Shown: one piece after another, positions 33,687-44,174 of the stretch | Layout: each line of letters starts with the position of its first letter | Numbering within the stretch: position 1 is the first letter of the stretch | Source of the DNA: Agrypnia vestita | Lineage: Eukaryota > Arthropoda > Insecta > Trichoptera > Phryganeidae | NCBI GenBank assembly: GCA_016648135.1 | Contig: JADDOH010010857.1 | Location: forward strand, 1 to 64,000 | Direction of reading: 5' to 3' | DNA length: 64,000 nucleotides | Program-made: the position numbers and the translations under genes | Notes under the pieces: model-generated | Told to the model about the DNA's origin: nothing | Databases searched by the model: none | What the model saw: the letters and a program-made list of their open reading frames with translations, nothing else

Positions 33687-33770
33687 GGGATGGGGGGGTT
33701 AAAGTCGAACTACGTAATTATTTCATTTATTTGGCACAATTAAAACGGTACAGGATACGCCATCGATGAA
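33687..33770 (+). repeat. Repeat family D, copy 2
   Basis: GGGGGGGTTAAAGTCGAACT, ACGTAATTATTTCATTTATT and AAAACGGTAC align with 31211-31300. Confidence 0.65.
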
Positions 33771-35077
33771 TTAAGAGAAAACAGAAACAGCACGAAATGT
33801 CTTCTGGAATTATTAGGACGAATTAACTTTCCACTCATTCCGTCCTGTAATTATTCGGAGCATTGGATTATACATTCCTGATAATTACCTAATTCAGCTT
33901 GCATAGATTGTTTCACGTTCCAATATGCAGGACCAACATGCCGATGGTTATTTTGAACAATACCACTTTGGTTTTGTTCAGGTTTTGACTGTTCCACGTC
34001 TCCGAAGAGATTTTCCAAAGCGGGATTCTCCTACCATTTTGACCATAGTTATCTCTGTATGTGTAGAATTAAATATACGGAGAGAGTATGTATGAGAATA
34101 AATTAAATGTAGCATTTTATTTGATAGTGTTTTTTTTTTCAAAACCTCTCACATCGTAAGAATTGTATCTCTTACTTAAAATGGACAACTTTCCGAAATA
34201 ATGTAAAGTTCTCAACTTTTCTCAATATTGTTTTCTCATCGAAACTTCCAAAATTTTAACTGGAAAGAATTAATAAATTGCCTTCTAAGAGCGCTTGTCT
34301 TTTGACCAGTAGTATTGATAAAGATAAAAAGCATAGATTTTTGTGTTTTCAACTAATCAAACAACTCGTTATTGCAGAAATCAATTACTATTACTACGGA
34401 TCAAACAACCGCGAACCGGCCCTAAATGGGATCAAGTAAAATTTTATACACAACAGTTGTTAATATATATAAATTTATTATAGCTATTGTAAAATTTTGA
34501 ATTTCCGCAATAAAACGGCACTTATTTACGAATCAACCCATTAAAAAAATATATTTTATTTTTCTGACCGATCACATGAGGCCGTCTTATGAATCAACTT
34601 GTCAGCGCACTGGCAACGTTTATTATTCAATTATTTTTTTGCAAAATTATAATCTACTACTTGTTTTGTCTCCCTTGTCCGTCGAAAAAGCTCGCAACTC
34701 GAAATTGACGTAGTTTTTTTTTTTAAATTAATTTTCACGTGAGATGGAATATATTCGTGCGGAGTATTTATCGTCCGTGATTGATCCCCGATTTAGAGCG
34801 GTTAGCCTGGGAAGCGGGAGCCGCTCGCTCGGGAGTCAAATTCCTGACATCGCTGGCGCCCGATGAGAGAGAGCTATTCCTAGAATCGGAACAAATTATG
34901 TAGACGATTTTCTGGATGCTGTACGAGATAAATTATCCGTGATGTAATCAGTACCTGCCTATTGCTAAATATTTATATCATTCCTCATTCATTTGTGTAT
35001 TTTTTACTGTTCTGCACGAGGATTGTCTTAACTTATGTATTTATAAGTATTTGCGATGTGCTTTGTGGCGGTGAACT
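33771..35077. other. Unassigned stretch
   Basis: No gene or element recognised. A balanced block at 34690-34880 may be unique non-coding DNA. Confidence 0.3.
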
Positions 35078-35080
35078 TAA

Positions 35081-35840
35081 AGCCATGTATTCACTAGGGG
35101 ACAAATCGCGAAACATTCCGCTCGACATGTCGCATCAACATCTACGCTCATGTTTCGGGGACAATGACGCGGTCAATTGACGTGCACACACCGGGACTCG
35201 CATATCTTGTCGCGGAAATGTCATCCAATGAGGTTATGGATGACAGCTGCAGTATCACATTTGGCGAAAACGGGGTTCCGCGCAATTCGAAATATTTTTT
35301 TGGGTCGCAATTTCAAATTAACGAGGTTTTACTGTAGTAAATTGAATATTATTAAAAACAAGGTCCTTTTTGCAAATTATTGTTTTCCAGACGTCACGGA
35401 AATATATCGCCCTATGAGGTTATGATGATAGCCGCATATCTGTTTATGTTAATGAGTTTATCGAAAAGTAAGAGGAGAAAAAAGAGGAGAATGCGAAATT
35501 ATTAACTGCAAAGAGAAAGAAGGACGGACATTCTATGCGATCTTCGATCGATACAGCTCGATGAGTTCGAGAACGATTTCGTTTCCCCGCATTGTCATCT
35601 TGACAGATACAGCGCATGCGTATTCACTTGTAAACATACCACGTGGTACTGACGCTCCGCGGAATGTTGCAGTGAGTACGCTCGGGTACCGTGCGCATGG
35701 CAACGTTGCCACGGCACGTAGAAATGCCGCGCTATGTTGTGCGCGAGGTCGCGGAACAGTGCACGACGTTGCAACGTCACGTAGACTCTATGCCGCGCAT
35801 GCTGTTGAGGGACAATTTGTCCCCTAGTGAATACATGGCT
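35081..35840. mobile_element. PIF/Harbinger element, non-autonomous (760 bp)
   Basis: Perfect 26-bp inverted ends begin AGCCATGTATTCACTAGGGG. They are flanked by the 3-bp duplication taa (35078-35080 and 35841-35843), the PIF/Harbinger TWA target. The interior retains a transposase N-terminal fragment and GC-rich subterminal repeats (GCAACGTTGCC, GTTGCAACGTC). Confidence 0.88.
35413..35505 (+). pseudogene. Harbinger transposase N-terminal remnant
   Basis: It reads YEVMMIAAYLFMLMSLSKSK, then RRKKRRMRNY and a stop. A basic KRR-KKRR stretch soon after a hydrophobic N-terminal helix is typical of the Harbinger nuclease start. A diverged duplicate of its first 30 bases lies about 185 bp upstream (near 35215). 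Non-functional. Confidence 0.6.
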
Positions 35841-36022
35841 TAAGTGCTGTATTGATGCGGTTTTGGTGTGAAAATGTTGCACGCCGAGGTCGCCATCTTG
35901 GAGGGCTGTTAAAGATTGTGTAATATGTATTGTCTGACCCCAACATTGATGCTGATATTCTTGCAGATATCTTTTCACGTGTTAGACAGATTTTATATTC
36001 AAAATGGTACAAATCCCATAAA
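35841..36022. other. Short unassigned spacer
   Basis: Single-copy-looking DNA between two mobile elements. Confidence 0.3.
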
Positions 36023-36418
36023 TCTATACTAATATATAAAGAGGTAAAGTTTGTAAGGTTGGATGTAGAAGGTAATCTCCGAAACCACTCATCCGATTTC
36101 AAAAATTCTTTCACCAATATTTAGAATGCACCTTCAGGGTGGACATATATTATTATCCCGTTAAAAAAGGGCTTTTCGTGGTGATCAAAAAACCAAAACA
36201 AAAAAAAAACGGTCGAGCGATGATGCGTTTTTTTACGAACGCTGCCTTAACGAAAGAGATATTTAAATACTTTCTATAGAAAAGTTGTAGAACTCAAAAA
36301 GTTATATAAAAAAAGTCCGCGAGGACATTATGTATGTTAAGGTTAATACACAAATTGATAAAATATGACTAAAAGTTACTAAAAATCTACGCGTGCCAAG
36401 CCGCACGGGCACAGCTAG
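36023..36418 (+). mobile_element. Non-autonomous Helitron (396 bp)
   Basis: It starts TCTATACTAATATATAAAG after an A and ends with a GTGCC...GGGCAC hairpin plus GCTAG followed by T. This gives the Helitron 5'-TC, a 3' subterminal hairpin, a CTRR end and insertion between A and T without duplication. No Rep/helicase frame. Confidence 0.88.
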
Positions 36419-37182
36419 TATCTAATATTTTAAAATAAATTTCGATCGTATTAATAATATTTAATTCACGTAAATTTACGTATTTCTTCAGGGAAAACCA
36501 TTTGTATAATATTATATTTGACTTACGGCCATCATCTCTACACTACAACTGACGCCACAATCAACACTGACTAAATACGCTGTCAATTAAACGTAAATAG
36601 ACTGCCATACTTTTTTTCTCTATTCTTAATAAGGCAATTTAATTATTACACAAGGCTTTGTTATTTGAAATCTAAATCAATTCATTCTGACATTTGATAA
36701 GAAAACGACCTCATCGGAATTTGACATTGACAGGTCAAATATATTAATTTATTTGTGTCTTCTGTTTAGAGGCTGTTGATATCGGTGGAGTTCTCATATG
36801 GTATGATATACTACTTGTAGTTTTACGATCGAATTATTCGTCGAGTTAATTTCTTTAAATTATTTCAGGGCGTTTATTAACATTTGGGGTACAATATTAC
36901 CCCATGAATCATATTTTAAAATTATTTAATAATTATTAATGATACTGAACTGGTATTCTTTGTAATCCTCATTAATATCCCAAAGAATACAACATCCAAA
37001 GAAAATAAAATGATAATCTGTAGTAAGACAGTCAAAAGTAGAAAAAAAAATGTTTTTCAGTAGACACGCGGGAGTAATCAACACGATACGGCTACGTCAT
37101 TCTGCTTGCACAGTTTTCGTCGGCCGGACGTTTGTGAGTTGAATATGTACTACGGTTTCTTATAAAATGACAACAAATTTAA
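36419..37182. other. Unassigned AT-rich stretch
   Basis: Nothing recognised. Confidence 0.3.
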
Positions 37183-37480
37183 AAATGTTCTCAGGTTTTC
37201 GCGGTCGTTCAGAATCTTCTGTGTGTAGTTTTCTGTCGTGTATATCTGAACTGTCTAGCCGACGTTTTGGGTCCCGTTGCAGGGTCCATCATCAGTGCTG
37301 GCTGATGTGGTGAGTGTGTGTGTTGATTAAGTATTATTGGCTTGCAACACCGTACCAAAGTCACATCAATCCTGCAATGGAATCCGTAACGTCGGCCAGA
37401 GAGGTCATATATACACGGCAGAATATCCCAGAAAATTACACACAAGATTCTGAACGGCCGTGAAAACCTGAGAAAATTTT
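37183..37480. mobile_element. Penelope-like foldback, decayed
   Basis: The outer words TTCTCAGGTTTTCGCGG (left) and CCGTGAAAACCTGAGAA (right) are inverted. The inner arms carry the same GGACCCTGCAA / AACGTCGG unit as 25.7 and 54.7 kb, separated by about 80 bp of unrelated sequence. The minus-strand core reads CTGATGA...AAAAC, so the conserved GAAA is lost; the plus-strand core is also damaged (CGTAAC). Confidence 0.6.
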
Positions 37481-37628
37481 TCATTATTATTTTATATGAT
37501 GCAAAAAAATATCTCTCACTTTTCCTGGACATGGAAAGTGCTCCCTGCTTCCTAAAGAGCTTATCAGATGTGTACTCATCATCTTTTATTCGCACTTTTA
37601 CAGCATCGGTATTAGCAGCATTACCTAA

Positions 37629-38479
37629 AGGTACTGATACACATGCTCATTAGTGGCACGTGAGCATGCGCAGTATTGAGCTTCTTGAGCCATTGCTATT
37701 TAGTAGCATGTGTATACGCACATTGCTAGTGATATATTACATGAGCGTGCTCATTACTAGCACGCTCAAAAATCAATCGCCGGTTGACTTATGAGCATGC
37801 TAATATCATTCACCACGAGAAGGGGTATCTTTTAAGCATGTGTGAACAAGCTTGCTTATGAGCATGCTAATGTCTTCGCGGCTAGTATCAGTTATCAATG
37901 CGATCTTCTCAGTTCACGACGATGAAACAAATATGGCGCGTTGGGGAGATGACAAAACATTACTTTTCGTGACTTATTATAGGAATCATGAATGTCTGGA
38001 ATACTCGGTCACCGCTATGTAAGAATAATATAACAAGAAATGATGTTTATGAAATTTTATTAAAAGGCATGAATGATTTAAATCTTACGATAAAAATTAT
38101 AAAAACTAAAATCAAAAATGTGCGGAATGAAACTCGGGAAATGTTTTGATTTATCGGTTCACTTGAATTTCCTGCTTCAATTTGCAAAGTTTCCATATTG
38201 AACAGGAGCGTCTCTATTCTATGACAAGAGTATGCCAGTAATAAGCATGTGTGTTTGATTAATAATAATATTTGGATTACTTGTATAGCGCCGTTTTCGC
38301 GAATACTCACCTCAAGAGCGCTTTACATTACTTTTGATTGTTAGCTTTGAGCATGCACATTCATGAACATGCTTAAAATAAGCATACTAATAATGAGTAA
38401 GTGTGTATAGTTATTAGATCATGCTAGTTTTGAGCATGGTAATGAGCATGCTCAAAAATAAGCATGTGTATCAGTACCT
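37629..38479 (+). mobile_element. PIF/Harbinger-type element with MADF remnant (851 bp)
   Basis: The inverted ends start AGGTACTGATACACATGCT and are flanked by taa (37626-37628 and 38480-38482). Subterminal regions carry many copies of a GAGCATGCTCA-like palindrome in both orientations, likely transposase-binding sites. The interior holds a broken MADF domain. There is no DDE nuclease, so movement would need a transposase supplied from elsewhere. Confidence 0.85.
37933..38148 (+). pseudogene. MADF domain protein fragment
   Basis: It starts MARWGDDKTLLFVTYYRNHE and, after a frameshift at the Leu-Trp codons, continues NTRSPLCKNNITRNDVYE, ILLKGMNDLN and IKNVRNETRE. The order W...LL..Y..H.CLWN..SP.YKN...R..A...I...L......K...LR..RE is the MADF (Myb/SANT-like) fold. 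PIF/Harbinger elements carry such DNA-binding partners. One frameshift and an early stop disable it. Confidence 0.8.
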
Positions 38480-38754
38480 TAAGTCCACGCCTATTGCACG
38501 CCTCTGCTATCAAGCCCCTTTGTAGTGATACAAGAGTAACCGATAAAATACTTCTCCTTGTCAATTATATCGCATTACGTAATGTTTTGAAGTGTACATT
38601 TCCAATGTACATATTTACTATGTTATTCTTGTATCGCTTCCTCGGCGACAATGGAGTCGTGTCTCTTTATCATACATATTATAATACCAAATACCAACAA
38701 GCCGAATAGCTGCTATAACACACCAACTAACAAAAGCATGCCGAATGCTACCGA

Positions 38755-38995
38755 TTTATTTTCCTCTGGCGCCTGGCGCCCGCCGCGCGAACCTCGAGTG
38801 TTTTCCCGCGGCGCGAATCCACGAGGCGCCTCGCTGAAAACGCCGGGGATTTTCGACCCCCGCGTCCCCGGCGTCGAGGCGGAGAACGTCCCTTTCTGCG
38901 AGGGTCCAACGGAGACGTCTGGTCGCGCCGTCGTATCGGTCGCGGCTACCCTCCGGTGGATATCCGCCGGTTTTTATGTATTCCGAATAGGCGCT
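38755..38995. other. CpG-rich island
   Basis: This CG-dense block (GCGCCTGGCGCCCGCCGCGCG-like start) has abrupt edges. The plus-strand open frame through it has no domain. Confidence 0.45.
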
Positions 38996-39250
38996 GACTG
39001 AGTTTGTTCACGATAAATTTTATCCGGCCATCTCCTCCACTCCGGTTATGTGATCGTCTAGTCTGGTGGCTTTTACACTTAGTACATCGATTCTTGGCTC
39101 ATAAAACACCCGACAAATGTCTATAGACTCGACCGACATCGACACGATAGGTTATTTTACGTCGTTTCTCTAAAAATTGACGTATGGAGTCGTTGACTAT
39201 AAAAATATGTATACCCAATCACCATTTTTTTTTTACATTTGAAAGTCAAT
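38996..39250. other. Unassigned spacer
   Basis: Nothing recognised. Confidence 0.25.
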
Positions 39251-39570
39251 ACAGGGTGCTAATAGCTAATAGCAATTAACTTCAGAGAGTCTTTTTTGAA
39301 TTTTGGATAGAAACTATTCTTAACACTTTGGGTGAAACGTCAACATTTATGGAGATAAGCTACATCAAAGTTAATATTAATATTTTTTACCTATCTTCTG
39401 GAAAACGTTGAAGTATCATGAATGTATCTTTTATTGGATATTAAAAATTCAAGTCAAATGAAATGATTAAAACTTGCAGTTCGTTCTTTTGTGAAATTAT
39501 GTTTCAAATCTTTTGAACATTTTTAACTGCGCGTTATTTAAGATTTAACTCATCAAAGGCGTCACGTTAA
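39251..39570. repeat. Family B left arm plus family E segment
   Basis: ACAGGGTGCTAATAGC opens a diverged family B arm to about 39480. The following AAATCTTTTGAACATTTTTA and AACTGCGCGTTATTTAAG align with 59680-59760 (family E). The same B-then-E order at 58.8-59.8 kb suggests one larger element. Confidence 0.6.
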
Positions 39571-39916
39571 AAATGATTAAATTTGTTATAAATCACTTTA
39601 TTCAAGTTACAAACAACATGTGAAACTTTTGATTTGCCAAAAAGTAGTTCATGGAGTTAATATGTCCCCGCAAAGAAACAAGTATTTTTTAATCAAAAAG
39701 GGTCCACATTACATTAGTTCACATTAATTCTAAATTAGTAAACATAAGTTTATGTTAGTTCTATAGTTATTGCTGTTATTCGTATGCATAGTTATTACGA
39801 TTATTACGCGTAAAATAATCCATTTATATTTTTGTGACGTAAAAAAAATACCAATTTCATATTAGAGTGAATTATTAATAATATTTTTTACTTTGTGGTC
39901 AGACATTTTAACTAAA
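39571..39916. other. Unassigned AT-rich stretch
   Basis: Nothing recognised. Confidence 0.3.
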
Positions 39917-40150
39917 TGTTATTTATGTTAGTATATAACCACTAAAAATTACTTTTTTGTCTACCGGTTTCGAAATGTAACCCGTCTCTTAACGCGCATG
40001 TGTTGGTGTGTAAATAATAATATAGCAGTGGTGTGTAGTGATATTTACACGCTAATGTAGTGGTTGTCCAGACGAAGAGACGGGTTACATCTCGAAATCG
40101 GTAGACAAAAAAGTAATTTTTAGTGGTTATGTATTAACATAAATAATACT
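39917..40150. mobile_element. Foldback element with ~75-bp arms
   Basis: TATGTTAGTATATAACCACT, AAAAATTACTTTTTTGTCTA and TGTAACCCGTCTC at the left are mirrored at 40073-40150, separated by about 80 bp. One or two bases differ per 20. No coding capacity; the superfamily is not evident. Confidence 0.8.
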
Positions 40151-40539
40151 TTGTTGAGAGTAAATTCTTTTATTTGAAAGATGTTTGACAATATGGATTT
40201 GTTTTTATAAAACTATGAAAATTTGTCGAAAACGAGTGACAATCGGAGTTCTACTAACGAATCAAATAAGACATAAAACCAAAAAGTTGTTGTTCTGGAG
40301 TTATCAAGCAGGATGATTGGAGGGATATTACGAAAGCAGAATTCGCTACCTCTTCATATTTTTTAAAATATTATAAATAGAATTTGGATAAAATACACTC
40401 CCATCCTTGAACATCTTACGAAATGTTCCCAAATTTTTATAGCGCGCTATTATTGACTCGGTTTTCTTGACAAGCGTTGTTTTTGTCATGTCAATGTTTG
40501 CGTATCATAAAAGTTGTTTTGATTACCCCGCAAATCCTC
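40151..40539. other. Unassigned stretch
   Basis: Nothing recognised. Confidence 0.3.
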
Positions 40540-40700
40540 GTCACGTGCTCGCGGCCCTCCCCCGAGCCGGAGTACGCGCGCCGTGCGCACTAAGGGTTGG
40601 GCGGGCGGTCCAGCCCTCCATTCAGCCGGCGGCTGCGGGAGAGGAGATGAATGGGATCTGCGGCGAGACGGGGCCGCGACCAGCAAGCGCCACCGGATAA
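40540..40700. other. CpG-rich island, truncated by family B
   Basis: CG-dense block. The family B element begins about 40 bp after it. No exon seen. Confidence 0.4.
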
Positions 40701-40740
40701 CAAGTTCGGAAAAGCGATCGCATTTTTTATTTGTATTTTA

Positions 40741-41250
40741 TGCAGGGCTGTTTGGAAAATATTGATAACCTCGCGGGACTATATTCCCGCTTTAATTACG
40801 AGTCAAAAATGTTTTGTACAACCATAACCTAATATCAATAGTTATGGAGACGTGCGACATCTAAGTTTGCATTTTTTTTTCAATACTTCTGACTTTATTT
40901 GTAAAACGTTGGACCATCACTACAGTAACTTATATCGAATATGAAAAATTTTATCCCTTTAATGAAAGTCAAATGAAATAATGAAAAACTTCCAATTCCA
41001 ATTGAAATTTCTGTATGGTTTTTATCATTTTATTTAACTTGTATTGCAACGAAAGAATTTTTCGTAATCGATATATGACAGTTCAACTTATTATAAAAAA
41101 TAAATCAGAAATATAAAAAAAATGCAAGTTTTGATATTGCATATCTCCATAATTATTGATACATTAGGTCACGTTTGCTGAACATTTTCGACTCATTATC
41201 AAGGCAGGAATCCACCTGTGCTTTTGCTACTTACTATGAGACACCCCTTA
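40741..41250. repeat. Family B foldback element
   Basis: It opens GCAGGGCTGTTTGGAAAATA and closes GAGACACCCCTTATAA. The arms share GTTGGACCATCACTACAG, AATATGAAAAATTTTATCC and TTTGATATTGCATATC. About 500 bp. Confidence 0.8.
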
Positions 41251-41429
41251 TAATAGGCCCTTATAATAAAAATCAAGAAATGATTTTTACTACAGCGCAA
41301 AATCAGTGAAAACTGACCCGCAATTTTGGCGAATCGGTTTAATATTTTTTGAGGCATATCACTAGAATGAAGGGTTCGAAGAATAATCTCTCGTCGTTTT
41401 GCCACCGGTCAAATTTCGCCCTGGGCGCT

Positions 41430-41582
41430 TTGGGAATATTCCACGTCGGCTCGGATCAGAGACGGCGCCGTAATAAAAGTGTACACATAGTATACGCGCT
41501 GTATAAATCTCTGCTGCTTATCGTGGCGCGCGCCTGTGTGCGGACAGTGTGCGCCTCGCACGTACAGTGTACACTGCACACG
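41430..41582. other. CpG-rich island, left part
   Basis: CG-dense DNA (GTGGCGCGCGCCTGTGTG) directly abutting the hAT-like insertion. It resumes at 42168. Confidence 0.45.
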
Positions 41583-42159
41583 TGGGACACGAAAAAATAT
41601 CGATACTTTGTAGTATCAAGTACTTTTCTTTCGATACCGATACTTTTTATTCGATACTTTTACTCAACGAGTACTTTTTGGCAAGTATCGATTACCTTTA
41701 AAAATTAAAAATTTGGCAATAGCGACCTTTGTTTTTATTCATCAAATTTTTTCGCGTGATTTTTTTTTTTTGCATATCGAAAAGTATCGATATATTTTTT
41801 CGCGATATATCGAATATCGATATTTTTTCCGGTGACCTTGCTTATTCCCCTTACATTTTTGAAAAAATAATATCGATATATTTTTCGCAATGTATATCGA
41901 TTATTTTCTATACTTTTTTTTCATTTACCCATCCCTACCAAAAGCTACATTTTTGAAATTGATACTGATTTTTTCGATATATTTTTCCGGTGATCTTTCT
42001 TTTTTTGGCCATCGATATATTTTCCTATGATATTATGATATTTTCCCGATGTACTCGATACTTTGGAGTATCGATACTTTTGTTTCGATCCTTTTTTCCG
42101 ATACTACTCATGAGTACAGTATCGATACTTTCTATTCGATATCGTGTCCCTATTCCCTA
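41583..42159. mobile_element. hAT-like non-autonomous element rich in TATCGATA
   Basis: It is flanked by the 8-bp repeat tgcacacg (41575-41582 and 42160-42167). The ends share GGGACACGA (left TGGGACACGAAAA; the right, inverted, has TAGGGAATAGGGACACGAT). The interior has nine ATCGAT words, six of them the full TATCGATA palindrome. An 8-bp duplication and TATCGATA-bearing ends fit hAT elements. No transposase frame. An internal CATCCCTACC may mark a nested edge. Confidence 0.65.
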
Positions 42160-42167
42160 TGCACACG

Positions 42168-42360
42168 GGACCGGGCGTGCAGTGAGCGGCGTGGAACACA
42201 CTTGAGGGCGAAACGGTCAATATTGGCTCGCTCGGATGCGGCGCGGGGCAAACACGACACGCGGAACCGCCGCGAGTACTACACTGTTTGCTTATCCGAC
42301 ATCACGCCGTGACTGTGGCTCGTGCGGCCGCACAACGCGAAGAGACCCGGATGTTGAGCT
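42168..42360. other. CpG-rich island, right part
   Basis: Continues the island broken by the hAT-like element; contains GGATGCGGCGCGGGGC. No domain in the frames present. Confidence 0.45.
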
Positions 42361-42739
42361 CGTTTCATTCTTTTGTGAAGATATTTAACCCCCTTTTCTG
42401 AAAATGAAATAAAATTAGAGCGATGTTTGAAGAGACCGATGCAAAACACAGCTGTGTGGCATGGTGAGGCAGGGCGAACCAGAAAAACACGCTGTTGCGA
42501 GACGACAGTCCTAGTTTGACATTTGACGACATTATTGTCGTAGATATAGCGAAACTGGCGATGGCGAGCGAAGCCAGCCAGCCAGACAATAAGTTCCGAT
42601 AAGTGATCATTAATATGGGTGTACATTACTGTCCCGTTAAGCACATTAAAAAATCAGGTTTGTTATTTTTACGTTTTACTTATTTTTTATACCTATTACC
42701 TGTTTATCTGTCAATATTGGCATAGATTTATTCGCACAA
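42361..42739. other. Unassigned stretch
   Basis: Nothing recognised; minus-strand frames here lack domains. Confidence 0.3.
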
Positions 42740-43140
42740 AGTATATTCTTAAGCAAGAACTACGTACACGTAAACACTCACACCCATACACATACATATA
42801 CACATTTACACACTAAACACATCACATTTAAGCAAGTAATTTTATAGATATTATTGAAAGCGATTTATAGATGTATGGAGTAGATATTTTTCAAACGTTT
42901 CAGTCTTTTTTTTTTGTAAAACATTTTCATTTATTGTATGCTTTAATTTTTAATTTCAATTAATTTATATTTTTTTATATAATAACATTTACATTACAAA
43001 CATAAAATTTAATTCATAAACGTTATAAATAAGTTAGAATTATGTAAGCATGTATAAACAAGCAAATATTAAACATTATAAAAACATTCACATCAAAGGT
43101 GTAGGAAAAAATAATGAAAATGAAAATAATAAAAAAATTA
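42740..43140 (+). repeat. LINE 3'-UTR-like sequence
   Basis: CACTCACACCCATACACATA, CACATTTAAGCAAGTAATTT and TATAGATATTATTG correspond to the reverse of 16900-16990. A very AT-rich tail follows. No coding part left. Confidence 0.45.
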
Positions 43141-43254
43141 AATCTTCCGAACTCAAATGCAAACCTTGTTAGCTACACTATGTATAGTGTAGGTACACCT
43201 ACAGAAAATAATTTAGTTTTAATACTATAACGCAAGACTGTCGGTCGCTGGCTC

Positions 43255-43400
43255 TCGGTCTATATTGTCTGATCTGTCAGCATCGCGCAGAGTTCGGAGA
43301 GCGGCGCGATAAGGCGGCGCCGGCGCCACGTCCGGGCGCCACCTCGCCCCTCCCCCCTCACCGCGCTCTCCCCTGGCGCCCGCGGGACCCCCACCAAAAT
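43255..43400. other. CpG-rich island
   Basis: Short dense block (GCGGCGCCGGCGCCACG), no exon seen. Confidence 0.4.
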
Positions 43401-43651
43401 GATATCAAATTTACACGTCTCTTAGGGGCCGTTGCTACCGAACATGTCATTACGTGAAGCGTCCGAGTGATACCACTGATCTTGCTAAACGAAAATGGCT
43501 GTCTTCAGATTCACGCATCTCGGTTGTTTTTGAAGTAACAACTTGGTTCACAGTTGATAATAGTTTACAGTTATCTTGGTTTACAGTAAACTTTAACCCC
43601 ATAGGGAAAGGGGTAACAAAAATCATATAAATAAGTAGATTGTGCGTAATG

Positions 43652-43823
43652 TAGGTCTTTTCATATAAGCTTGTAATTGAGATAGTGTGGGTACAGTGCG
43701 TAATTCGCGTATTGTTTCGTTGTGTTATGTTTACGGATACGCCCCTCTCATAAAAAAAACGAAACAATACGCGTATTACGCACTGTATCCACACTACCTC
43801 AATTGCACTTATGAAAAGACCTA
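43652..43823. mobile_element. TA-flanked foldback MITE (172 bp)
   Basis: TAGGTCTTTTCATATAAGC at the left and its inverted counterpart at the right begin arms of about 70 bp. The arms include TACAGTGCGTAAT and GCGTATTGTTTCGTT, around a loop of about 30 bp. The TA at each tip fits a Tc1/mariner-type target. Confidence 0.8.
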
Positions 43824-43828
43824 CCCAT

Positions 43829-44174
43829 AAACTAATTTGTACATTATATCTTCCCTTCTACTCCCGTCCCACATTCCCCTCCATTCGCTATTAATGTATG
43901 TTAAATTAAATTTTTAAATTCAGTGGAAAATTTTTAAGATTGTTTTGCTGTTAACTTTTCCCAAAACAAAATAAATAAATAAACACACAAATACACACAC
44001 TCACACAAACTCACTATTGGACATGTTTTTTCTTATTTTTTATCGATTGTATATATGTGTTTTCTTGTAATTGGCCCAAAACTCTGTACATCAATTATTG
44101 TTTTTTTCAAGATTGATTAATTATATGGCTGTAAGAAAACCAATAAATGAAAATAAAAAAAATAAAATAAAATA
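43829..44174 (+). mobile_element. LINE 3' end, second copy
   Basis: It begins AAACTAATTTGTACATTATA and ends in an A-rich tail (AAAATAAAAAAAATAAAAT). By eye I find no difference from the reverse complement of 16206-16546 over about 330 bp apart from tail length. A severe 5' truncation leaves only 3' UTR. It inserted about 5 bp from the foldback MITE. Confidence 0.85.

Noticed and set aside
35561..35978. Overlapping 88- to 127-codon frames on both strands
   Set aside because: They fall on the GC-rich right end of the Harbinger element and its flank, with no domain.
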